Shown: piece by piece, positions 54,701 through 64,000 of the stretch
Layout of the letters: each line of letters opens with the position of its first letter
How positions within the stretch are numbered: position 1 is the first letter of the stretch
Notes under the pieces: model-generated
Databases searched by the model: none
What the model saw: only the letters and a program-made list of their open reading frames with translations
Told to the model about the DNA's origin: nothing
Program-made: the position numbers and the translations under genes
Origin: Cyanophora paradoxa
Lineage: Eukaryota > Glaucocystophyceae > Cyanophorales > Cyanophoraceae
Length of the DNA: 64,000 nucleotides
Reading direction: 5' to 3'
Assembly (NCBI GenBank): GCA_004431415.1
Contig: QPMI01000591.1
Location: 1-64,000 of the forward strand

Positions 54701-57700
54701 CCACTCATTGGGTCACTGCCTCCGCGATGTCGGACTAGTGGGTCACTTATCGCACTTTGTGGGATTTGAACCCAGCCTTCGACCGTGCTCCCTGCGTAAT
54801 AACACGACCGGGATTCGAACATACTAATTAGAATTCGAAGTATAGCAGCTGCTCATACTAACCCACACTAATTAGAAGTATAGCAACTGCTCATGGCACG
54901 GGGCGCAGGACGGTTCCAAGGCACTGACAACATTCGAAGACGTGGTGGCCCTGTGGGATCTTAAGCGCAAAACGCTGCTCCAGAAAACGCACATTCCAAA
55001 TCTAGATCGAGAGATGTTCACCCTTCTCATCTCAAATGTACGCGTCAATGCTACCGTTTTCACTGAATGCTATCGTCTTTACCAGTGGCATCCGCATGCC
55101 ATCCCATGCTAACAGGATTGCCGGCGCATTGTGGCTCTGGGGAAAAAATGCGCACAAATTCGGATTTACGCAGTTTTTATTGAAGAAAAGCTTCATGATC
55201 ATGATCAGCAGCTGCGACTTACCTTGTATGCGGAACACACGATCGAGAAAGAAGATCCAGGAAATATTATCACTCGCATTATATTATTCAAATCTTCGCT
55301 ACGTCTTCCACCTCTCAAACTGAGCAAAGTACGGTATTCTGCCACCTCTCGCACTGGGACGCATCGAATTCCGCTTGCGCAGGATGGTCGTCGAGCCGTG
55401 ACTGTACATGTGCACCGTGACTCCTCGAGGGGCGCCGGCGTGACCTTGTATTTGTTCGACCTCGATCGGTGGATCGTCGTCGGAGGAATCGCTTGCCCAA
55501 GAGGAACGGCGCACATGTACCATGGCTCTGATTTGCAGTTCTTTGACGTATCGGACGTACGCTGCCTGAGCTTTACGCTGAATCTACTGATCTTGCACCT
55601 GTCGCTGACATCGCCCACTTGCTTTCTGCGCAATCGAAGGACTGTTCTCAAGTGGTGACTGCAAACAAAGACCGAACCATCTCCGTTTGGGACTTTGCCT
55701 CTGGAGAGGAGGTGCACCGCCTGACAGGCCACCATGGCGATATTGAAGCGGTCGCTTTCCTCCATGTGCGTGGAGCCTCGCTCTATATATATTCCGCGAG
55801 CTCGCTCTATCAAAATTGAGGATACTGCGTCCAGGGCGCCACCACCGTCGTCTCGGCCGGCAAGGGGGAGCTCCGCGTCTGGCCGCTGAACCGCAAGCAG
55901 CTGCGGCCCCTCAAGCCCGTTTTCAATGGCTATCACGCCTCCGCGCACTCTCTTTATCTATCCCCGGTTTGTTCACTTATCACGCGTTCTCCACGTGCCG
56001 TGTCTGATCGTAGGTGGCCGAGAGCGCAGGATTTGCGGCTGCGGTACGCCACGAAAACGACAGTGGGGCTTCGGGATCTCTCGACTGGTCTCTGCATCAA
56101 TGAAGCCTACTTGCAGTGCCTTCATGTTGTCGATGCCAAAGTGCGTGCACAAATTCTATAACTTCGACAAATGCAAAATCGCATACTTTCGAAGCTAATA
56201 TCGAATTCTGCCCCTAAAATTCCGGACCAAAAGTTAAGTCAAAAGATTGACCTGCGTTAAGCGCAGAGAGTCCTTTCACTGCACGGCAAACCCGAGGGCC
56301 GCAAGCTCGCACTTACGAACCTTGACTCAAACGGCGACGAATGGGACGCATGCCACGCCGCTCGCGATCGTATCACGCAGCTCCTCGCCGTGTCGGCCGT
56401 GCGCCCCTTTGGGCGCCGAGTCCATAAATGCCGTCGCGCGGTCTGATTATGACGGCCCCCCGTCACCCCCAAACAGAACGGCGCGAGAGCCGTGTTTGTA
56501 CAGAACGAAGGGCTTGTATTGTGGGACTTGCGGCTAGGAGAACCCATCGGATATCCTGTCATGTACAAGGGCCTGTGCGACTTCTTGAATGGCTTTAAGC
56601 GAACTGTGCCGTTGATGTTCACCTTTTCGAACGCGACCGCGGTATTCTTGGTGCACATTTCACTCCGATTCAATCATATCCCAGGCGTGCCCATCTTTTC
56701 TGCAGGACGACTTGCGCGTGATCCTCAGCCTACGTTGCGATCCTGCTCATGGCCGACCTTGCGAGGACGGTACCGATTGGGTTCTAGAATCCGTCGTCTG
56801 CAGTTTCGGGGAGACTTTGAATTCGTCGACCGAGCTTGAGCGGCTTGAAGGCATCAAAGTCCTGTCAGTTGTACATGTGCCTAGTCCGGTGCGTTGTCGA
56901 TGCTGCTATATATATAGCTATCGTTTGGAGTAAATACATAGAACTGAAGCGTCCGTGCGGTTCGCCATCAGAACGGCAAGCTGCTGCAGCTGCTCTGTTA
57001 CAGTCGCGGCGGCCCGAACACTCGCGATCGGCCGCCTCAGCTCTGGATCCAGGACGCGGCTTCGAATGAAGTGCTCAAGAGGATAGACTGGAGGATTTCC
57101 TTAGACACCATCTTAAGCTTAGAAAGGTGTCACCGGATAAAAACATCACCACATATTCCAAGTGCCGATCCGGTGGTGGACGAGGTCCGTTCTACATTGA
57201 CCGCACTCTTATAGCCTGAGCCCTAGGCCTGAGCCCTGAGCCCTGGGCCTGCGCAGTTTGGCCAGATCCACCCCCGCTACGTGATGCTGCGCCGCTGCTT
57301 GCGATCGCCGCCTCTTCTCTTTTCCGAACGCGCTAGAAGCCCATCAAGCACGCCGCTCGTCGTGCTGGATCTTGAGAGCGGCTGCGAGGCCGCGTGCCTC
57401 GCCGCGCAGCGCGCGTGCCCACCCGACGCCGCCTGTGCCCGCCTCGCCCCGGGGGTGCGCTGCTTCCACTCCAGCCCGCGGTCGCAGTGCCGTTGACATC
57501 GATCCCATCCCCGGCCGTCAGCAGGGGGGGCGGATGCGCGTCGCCGCTGCGGGGGAGGGATACATCTGGGTGTGGGACGTGGACCTCTCTTTCCTGCGGA
57601 GCAACCCCGCCGGGTCGCTGCCGGTGTGGCCCGCCGCCCCCGCCGCCATCCTACTCTTTGTCGTCTGTGATTGCCTTGGCAGGTGCTGAACCCCTCTCGG

Positions 57701-58063
57701 CGCATCGCGGCGGTGAAGCTCGAGCTCTTCGACGGCTGCCTCGTGCGCCTCCTTCCGATTATATTTCCGAAAATGTCGTTTACCGCGAAAATGGCGAACG
57801 CCCCCCGGCAGATCGACGGGCGGACGAGCTGCTCGCAGGAGCTTCGGACAGTGCTCCTGCAGAAGGGAGCGCGCGAAGTGGAGGGCGGGAAGGGCGGGGC
57901 GGATGCGGAGTGGTCGAAAGAGGCGCCGGGGCCCGTTTTGCCGGCCCTGTGGCCACGTATCGATGGGGCGGAGCGGCGGAGCGGAGAAAGTGTCCCCCCT
58001 CCCTCCTCCCCCCTCCTCCCTCCCCCTCCCCCCTCCCTCCTTCCCGCCCTCTCCCCCTCCTAG
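48708..58063 (+). CDS. NLR-like protein: lipid-anchor motif, NACHT, pentapeptide repeats, WD40
   Basis: Exon 1 (48708-48783) starts MGSACCKRAAEDVQQ, a predicted N-myristoylation site with Cys 5 and 6 for palmitoylation. A 50-nt intron (GTGCGA...CTCGCAG) keeps frame into a long Ala/Pro-rich linker. Helical repeats follow (49.3-51.4 kb). The NACHT NTPase has Walker A GEPGSSKST (51666-51692) and Walker B LVLLLDAYDELD (about 51968). VVVTCRSSLLAV and LLTTRELYNAFVE follow. Pentapeptide repeats (GADLQRLEAAGADLRDADL, then LQEANLAGADLRGAKL) lie at about 53870-53990. WD40-like units include EDVVALWDLKRKT, NKDRTISVWDFASGEEVHRL, GKGELRVWPLNRKQ, NEGLVLWDLRLGEP and GEGYIWVWDVD (54.9-57.6 kb). The stop is at 58063. 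STAND NTPases of this kind are ligand-triggered switches that oligomerise. A membrane-attached immune or stress sensor is my inference. The locus could also be two adjacent genes split near 54.5 kb. Confidence 0.65.
54530..54904 (+). other. Long intron of the NLR-like gene with two tRNA T-arm-like motifs
   Basis: The intron before DGSKALTTFEDVVALWDL is much longer than its neighbours (about 370 nt). It holds, in antisense, GGGATTTGAACCC (54760) and GGGATTCGAAC (54810), both pol III B-box-like. It also repeats AGTATAGCAGCTGCTCATAC near its end (54839 and 54878). It may derive from a tRNA-related SINE. Confidence 0.4.
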
Positions 58064-58578
58064 TTAGCTAGCAGGACCGAGGGCCTGAGAAGAGAAAAAT
58101 AATTCCTTCCTTTGCTGTGTTTTATATAATTAACTAGCTGGCTAGCATACCTCTAAAGGACATTAAGCAAGCACTAGTGCGGTTGGAGCGACTGCGCTGC
58201 GGCGGGAGGGACTGTCGGACTGCGCACGCATATGAGGGAGACGGTTCAATTGCAACGCCTCGAAAGTAAATCGATATCTCGCCTGCCAGGCTGGCCACTG
58301 GGGCCATATTTTGAAAATCTGAGCCACGCGTACGCCTGATTTTATTCACATTAAGGCCCGAGACTGTTTTGCCATGGCCAATCGAGGTCCCATGCAAGAG
58401 AGACAGATGCGACAGAGGGTTCAGGTGGCGAGGGAACATGGAGAAGAGGAAGAGGACGCAGGCTGGAGGAGAACGAGGAGACAAGAAAAACGGTCGTCGT
58501 CCGGTCCCCCGCCGGTGCCGGGCCCGCCGCGCCCCAAGCAAGCCTATACCCCCAGAAAATGGCGCTAGCGGATATATA
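58064..58578. other. Intergenic stretch
   Basis: Between the stop of the NLR-like gene and the sppA-derived fragment. A short plus-strand frame (58369-58617) is Arg/Glu-rich and runs into the fragment. I do not support it as a gene. Confidence 0.4.
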
Positions 58579-58824
58579 CCCGTCCTCGGCCAGGCACGCG
58601 TGCCCCCCGAAGCTTAAGCCTCTAGATCTAGCCCCGCCCGGCCCGCCCGGCCTGACCCGTCCGGGCGCAGCTGGCGGAGCTGCGGTCTCTGGAGGGCGGG
58701 GCCGCCGCGCACGCCGGGCCCGCCCCTGCCTCCCTCAGCCCCCGCGACGGGCGCTGACTCAGTGAGGCCGCTCAATATCGTCTGAATTATATTCCGATTT
58801 TCTGCGTAGCGTTTGCTCGAGTGT
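58579..58824 (+). pseudogene. Duplicated 3' end of sppA, including its last intron
   Basis: Matches 47914-48156, from CCCGTCCTCGGCCAGGCACG (end of the penultimate exon) through the last intron, the last exon (CAGCTGGCGGAGCTGCGGTC...GCGACGGGCGCTGA) and 70 nt of 3' flank to GCTCGAGTGT. The intron is still present, so this is a DNA-level copy and not a retrocopy. It lies 10.66 kb downstream of the source in the same orientation. No upstream exons follow it here. Confidence 0.85.
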
Positions 58825-59182
58825 CGCGTTCGGGATTGTCTTGCGCGAGCGAGAACCAGAACTGCGAGACCGTGCAAGGAAAGGTCTGCGGTACTCATGA
58901 AAGAGGCTCGCTCCGTCTTTTTTGCGGAGTTGCTGGCGAGGTTGGTCGGTTTCGCAGGTTTTTCGCAAGGCTGCGAAAATTGCAGTTTCGATCGCCAGTA
59001 TATATACGTACCGCCGGGCCGGTCTATGTGCTCGTCAAAAAAAAGCCGTAATGGAGGAGCTATAGCTATAGCTATAGCCGCTGAGCCCGGCCTCGAAGCT
59101 AAAGGAGAAGATCTAGAGGGGTCTGCTCAACAGAGAAGGCCTCCGGTCCGCACAATCGCGACCTGCAGCTCCTGCGCATGCA
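58825..59182. other. Intergenic stretch upstream of the F-box gene
   Basis: About 360 bp with an AGCTATAGCTATAGCTATAG run at 59056-59079. No gene recognised. It probably contains the promoter of the F-box gene. Confidence 0.4.
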
Positions 59183-61581
59183 ATGGAGGCGAGCGCCCAC
59201 AGGCGTAAGCTTGAGCTCGACCTGTCTGCCGGTATGTGCGCGCGCGCGCGCGCAACTCCGCGAGAGACTGACTGCGACCCGCGAAATGACGCACAGACGT
59301 GTACGCGCGGCTCGTGAAGTTCGCCGAGAGGAGAGGATGCGCTTCGTTGGAGGCGGCCGCGTCGCTGCTAGCGCTGATCGCGAGCGCCACTCTCGCGCCA
59401 CCGGAGCACGCAGCCGCAGCCGCAGTAGAGGTTTCGCCGTTCGACAGGCTGCCGGATGTTGTTCTCTCGGTCATCTGCGAGCACCTGGGCTTGAAAGCCG
59501 CCGCCGGCGCGCGCGGGGTCTCCCGTCGCTGGCGCGATGCGGCCGGTGCGGTGCTCTGGCGCCGACTGGATCCTGGCATCGAGCTCGGTTCAGAGCGGGC
59601 GGATCTGCTCGCACGGCTGCTCGTCGGGGCAGAATGCATGGAGGGCGATCGTGATCGCAGCGGGCACCGTCGTCAGCGCCCGCCGCGGCGGTGGATCCGC
59701 CTGGCCCCCGGCGCATCGCTGCGCCTGGACTTGGGAGAAAGAGTCGATGTCGGATCCTGGAAATCCGCTGTCGCGCTGGTCTCGGCGTGCGCGGCGGCCA
59801 GCGGCGGCCTCGGCGATCTCGAACTTCTCAAGCGATTCGTTTGCGCGCACGACTCTAGCTCCCCTGCCTGCCTCCGCGACCTGCTTGGCGTGCTCCTGCC
59901 GACCCGGCTGGCGCTTCGCGGCGTCGCTTTGCGAGTAGAGAGCGCGGTCGGCCGCAGCAAGCGCCTCCGAAGTATCGATGTTGAAGAAGCCTTCCGCCCC
60001 TTTCCGAATCTAGAAAGCCTCTGCCTCCCGAGGTGCTGCGTCGTCGACCAGCCCGCCGCCGACGCCCTCTCCCGGTGCCTTCCGAGGCTCAAGCGGGTAC
60101 GCTCCGGCCGCGAGCCCCGGCCCCCTCCTTGAGTGCATATGTACCTGCCCGGTTTTCTTTATATTTTATAAACTAGTTAGTCCAGATATAATCAGTCCGG
60201 ATCCTATTTTTAATCCCGATCATAACCTAAATTTCGACCCCGACTGCAGCTGGAGCTAAGATTGCAGTGCGGCTGGGCTGAAGAGCAGGACTTCGAACAG
60301 ACCACCGATGACAGCTACGAGACCGCCGCCGCCTTGGCTGCCCTCCCCGCCCTCGAGCGTCTCGTGGTCCAGAGGGGCTACGATGAATGCGGGTCCTGGG
60401 ACCTCGCGCCGATGATCGCGGGCCTCGCTTCCGGCCCTGCTGCGCGCTCCGTCGAAGAGTGCGGGCATAATCAAGATGCACAGCTTGACTATTAACCTGC
60501 CACGTGCACGCACAGGCTCCGCTTCGCGCCTCTTAGCGAGCGGATCCCTGGACAGCTCTCCGGCGCCGCCTTGCACGCCCTTCCGCGCCTCATCGCACTC
60601 GAGCGCCTGCGGGGACCCTTCACGGTACCTCTTCCTGATCGTGATCATTTATCTGTTTGAGCCGAGTTCAACCATCCCTAATTTCCTAGCCCTGCAGCTC
60701 GGGCGACTTACGGTTCGCTTTTTAAATCTGGCGATTTCGCGATTTCGCAGTTTTTTTGCAGCTCTATCGATATCGATTTCGCAAGTCAAACAGGACACCG
60801 ATGCAGACGGCTTGCCCGTCGGATATGGAGATCTGGTGGAGCTGGGCTCCTGTCCGGCACTGCAGACCCTGGGACCGCTGCGCCTGTGCCCTCGCGATTC
60901 GTGGCCTCGCGATGGAGATGAGGAGGAGGAGGAGGCGGAGTGCCTCGCAATTGCCGGCTGCCTGAGCGGCCTCGCAGAGGCCCTTGCAAAATCGCATACC
61001 CTTGCAGACCTCGAGCTGACTCTCCGTGCGCCCCACAAATGCACTCTGCCGCGCTCTCCCCGCCCTATCCTTCTCACGGCTAGCTCGGCAGCTGCCGATC
61101 TGCCTGCTGTAGCGCTGACGGCGTTTGCGGCGCTGGTCCGTGAGGCGAAGGGGCGCCTCTTCCTGGAAATTGACATCGATTTGGAGCTGGAAAACCCCGT
61201 CGAGCCGGAGCTCGCCGTAGCGCTGGCCTCCGCCCCGCCCAGCCGCCTCGTCCTGATGGCCGACGTCGACTGGGCGGCCTTGGATGGCGGGAAGCTCGAT
61301 TGCCTGTCCGCCTTCGCCGGCTGCTCGACAGGGGACGTCGAGGTTCGCCCCCGAACCCCTAGGCCCCCGGCCCGCCCCTAATTATAAATCAGGCCCTAGA
61401 TCGAAATGGAAGCAAAGCTGAAGCTAATTATAAGAGACGGCGCCCGCATGTCCAGGTTCGCTTGGACGTGGAGAGAGAGATGCGGGACCGCCTGGAAGCG
61501 CTCGAGGCGGCGCGGGGGGCGGCGACCCGGGCCTTCCCCTCGGCCCGCCTGGTTATCGAATACCGCCGCCGATGCGAGTAG
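59183..61581 (+). CDS. F-box and leucine-rich-repeat-like protein
   Basis: Exon 1 59183-59231 (MEASAHRRKLELDLSA), GTATGT donor, exon 2 59297-60096. The F-box reads FDRLPDVVLSVICEHLGLKA, then ARGVSRRWRDAAGAVLWRRL (about 59440-59570), with the conserved L-P, V-S-R-x-W and L-W positions. Leu-rich units follow: FPNLESLCLPRCCVVDQP (about 60001), then across an intron LELRLQCGW (exon 3 60250-60458), ALAALPALERLVVQRGYD and, in exon 4 (60516-60624), ALHALPRLIALERLRG. A later exon (about 60745-61340) has LGSCPALQTLGPLRL and LADLELTLRA. A final exon from about 61457 (VRLDVEREMRDRLEALEAAR) is helical and stops at 61581. Known F-box proteins join substrates to SCF ubiquitin ligases. The junction at the start of the fifth exon is uncertain. 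Confidence 0.75.
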
Positions 61582-64000
61582 CTCTGGACGTCGAGCCCGG
61601 CCCTGCCAATTGTCGGATGAGAGGATTCCCACCCGATTAGGCACCCGCGCAGTACTGCGCGGGGCCGGCTCCCTGTGCTGGAGCAGCTGTAGATGCAGGC
61701 TGGTGTATTCACTGTGTACCCGGAAGACTACTGACTCTGTACCCCTAAGACAGGTAGAGGCAGGCCAGCGTAGGCTACCGAGAGGTAAGCCTACAGGAAG
61801 AGAGACTATGCCAGGGCTCTCAGACTACGTCAGGCACCAACTAGCTCTAGTCACTAAGTCACCGCAAGGCCTGGGAATCGAGCCAGGCGACAACTCCTCT
61901 TCCGCTGACGTCGCGTCCGCGCGACGTAGCCAGTCAAACCGTGACTCTCGTCGGCATAACCGCAAGAGGGCGTCCCCAACACCGCCGATGGGTGCGCCGC
62001 TCAAGGGCACCGGCAGGCCCCATGACGAGGAACCTGAGCCACGGCCCGGGGACAGGAATGCATACAGCTGCAGGCCAGGCAGAAGGCCAGGTAGCTGTAG
62101 ATCGATCCCGTCCAGGTCGTATGCAAGGCATGGCAGGTGAGGCAAATGCGTGCATGCGGGAAAGCTCGAAAGGGAAAAGCATAAAAACTCGAAAGGTGTA
62201 AACGCTGGCCCAAACTCACTCCAAACGGCGAGAGCCGAAGGAGAGTGGCACGGATGGGAAGTTTCACCGCCTCGGGAAGAAACCAGCGAGGAGGTATCCG
62301 GGCCACCCATCAGGCCCAACGAAAGGACAGGGCACGTCCCAACGTCCCGTACTCGCAAGCGCCCAGTCCCCCCAAGAGACTCGCAAGCGCCCAGCAGGCC
62401 AACGTTGAGACACTCCCCCCAGAGCGCCGGGCCCATGTCCCAGAAAAGTGAACGAAAGACCCAGATGGCACCCGCGACGGTCCCCCAACCGAATCGCGTT
62501 CCACCTCGCAAGTCAGGGTCGAGGCAAAGCGAGCAAAGAACTCTGCCCCACGGCGCAGCGATCGCAAGTGGCATCGGGGCAAGGTATAGATTGGTTCGGG
62601 TTGTTTGGTTGGGGAAGGGTCTGCTGAAGCTTGTTGCAATTGACCGTCCGGTTCGCACGCCTTAAAGGCGGGGTTTGCGACTGCACATGCAGACTTCCGA
62701 TCCACAGCCAGCTGCAGCGTGCAGCTGCGTCGAGCGGAGTATTTGAATCCAAGCTCAGACGGCGTTGGCGCAGCTGATGTGGATTCATGAAGCGTGCAGT
62801 CGACGTCGATGTGAGCGGCGACCTTGTATGCGCTTGCACGTGCGTCTCGAGCTCGAGCTCGGGACCAGGTGCACGCAATAAAGGTACGAGCCCTTGAGCC
62901 GCACATCATCGAAGAGTAGAAATGCTTCGACGATCCCGTGACTGCTTTGGCGCTCCTGTCGAGGTCGCGCAGCTTGCAGTGCAGGGTCCAATCCGCGCGG
63001 CTCCCGGTTCTGATCGCTGGGGCCACAGGGTGCACAGCTCAGCAGCTGCACCCTCGTGGTTGGATCACGAGGCCGACGTGCGAGTTGCCGAGCTCAACGC
63101 CTCAGCTGATCGCGGGCGAGCAGCCCTTCGCGACTGTCGGTGGGAGCATGCAAGGTTGGAGCTCGTGAAGCATACGCCAGGCCGTCAAGCACGCGCTACG
63201 GCGTGATCATGAGGGCTGCAGTGTACGCGTGTACGTAGAGCCGCGGCGCGGGATTCCCTGGAGGAGGTCCGGGTCCCTTGGCGGACGTACATCAGTGTAC
63301 GCTGGTACTGGCGCTGTGTGTGGCCTGGGGCGAGAGATGGGGCGAGGACCCGAGACCGAGCCCTCGCGTTCGCGACGCGCGTGACATCGCAGCGCTCAGC
63401 TGCTGGCGATGAAGCCAGGTGTCGACGCTCCGGCTAGACGCGGCCGTCAATCGAAGACGCGCGTGCTGGCCGCGAATCCCATCAGTCGTTCCCTCGGCCT
63501 GGTCTTCCTGGGATCCGGCCGCAGCCAGGCTCGTTGGCGAGCTTGGCGGGTCATGATCACGGGAAGGGGTTCTGCAGCGATCCGCGAGACTGCATATTCG
63601 CGGTGCCGAGACCCTCGGATTTGCGACCGATTCGCCAGCCTTCGCCGTGGGCTCGTTTCGATCGCATCCCAATACCAGGCGATCAGGCGAAGCTGACGAA
63701 CGGCGAATCCTTCAGAAATTCAGGTCCCTTGATCGGGGATCCGAATTCGAATTCGTGTTCTGTGCGTAGCCAGACCGCGACACGGCGTGCAGTCGGCTGC
63801 TGAGATCCGATTCCGATCCTTAGGAGGCCGCATCGGTGAGTAGTGCGAGCGAGTGCACTGGCCGTAGCTGGGCTCTCAAGCTCTGTCGAAACAGCACTTG
63901 CCAGTCCGTTCCGGACACGGTCACGGGCTGTGCACGTAACAACAGGGCCTGAGGGCCATCAGCCCCAGTAGCATCGCCACCGATGGGTTTCCGAGGCGGA
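61582..64000. other. Right-end stretch with no confident gene
   Basis: Long frames exist on both strands (plus 61406-62140 and 62150-62665; minus 61825-62658). Their products are Arg/Pro/Ser-rich and do not resemble a family. A minus-strand piece near 62960-62895 (SSHGIVEAFLLFDDVRLKG) is the most protein-like and might be an exon of a gene continuing to the right. A tRNA-like motif is at 61867. Confidence 0.4.
61862..61927 (-). other. tRNA-like motif (T arm with perfect stem)
   Basis: On the minus strand CCTGGCTCGATTCCCAGG is a T arm with a five-pair stem and a TCGATT-type loop. TGGCTACGTCGCG about 45 nt earlier is a weak A box. The remaining arms do not fold convincingly, so I call it a tRNA-derived relic. 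Confidence 0.35.

Noticed and set aside
61406-62665. A retrotransposon coding region in the two long plus-strand frames
   Set aside because: The text is Arg/Pro/Ser-rich, with no reverse transcriptase, nuclease or zinc-knuckle motif.

Overview
Eukaryotic nuclear DNA throughout: multi-exon genes with short spliceosomal introns (about 45-110 nt, some longer), no operons, no ribosome binding sites. Two compositional halves meet near 20-24.7 kb. The left half (1 to about 19.9 kb) has moderate GC and mostly GT-AG introns of about 50-75 nt. Its families (a divergent histone H3, a SUMO-like-domain protein, C2H2 zinc fingers, an LRR-type gene and a DIDIY-type nucleotidyltransferase-like protein) are of a kind I associate with fungi, perhaps basidiomycetes. 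The right half (24.7-64 kb) is very GC-rich, uses GC-AG as well as GT-AG introns, carries intronic poly-C tracts, and encodes SppA, tandem-GAF and NACHT/WD40 genes, which suggests a GC-rich unicellular alga (haptophyte-like). Whether this is one genome with sharp isochores, an insertion, or a chimeric contig cannot be settled from the sequence alone.

Left half: mostly hypothetical genes, many on the minus strand. Recognisable are an LRR/F-box-like locus with frame breaks (2.1-4.3 kb), a nucleotidyltransferase-like gene (5.5-7.2 kb), a SUMO-like-fold gene (10.0-11.5 kb), an H3 variant that is a candidate centromeric H3 (12.6-13.1 kb), two paralogues of an unknown family (11.74-12.35 kb, and a frame-broken copy at 15.76-16.27 kb) and a C2H2/SAM-like gene (16.7-18.6 kb).

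Middle (19.9-24.75 kb): no supported gene. It holds GGCC/AAGCC-rich low-complexity DNA, an inverted cluster of TTGAACTCAAGC-type words, a tRNA T-arm-like piece, a pair of about 158-bp direct repeats, and dense palindromes.

Right half, in order: a Pro/Ser-rich disordered protein; a Golgi-type GT32 glycosyltransferase (minus); a coiled-coil protein; an ankyrin plus tandem-GAF protein; a perfect 482-bp tandem duplication; a RING-finger protein (minus) with a 3 x 124-bp repeat inside the intron that splits the RING; a full-length SppA/S49 protease; an NLR-like protein with a predicted lipid-anchored N-terminus, a NACHT NTPase, pentapeptide repeats and WD40 repeats; a duplicated fragment of the SppA 3' end; and an F-box/LRR protein.

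The strongest novelties are the NLR-like sensor at 48.7-58.1 kb and the evidence for intron growth: several introns contain a second copy of the preceding exon end together with its 5' splice site. Exon boundaries are my own reading of splice signals and frame continuity; no transcript data were available.
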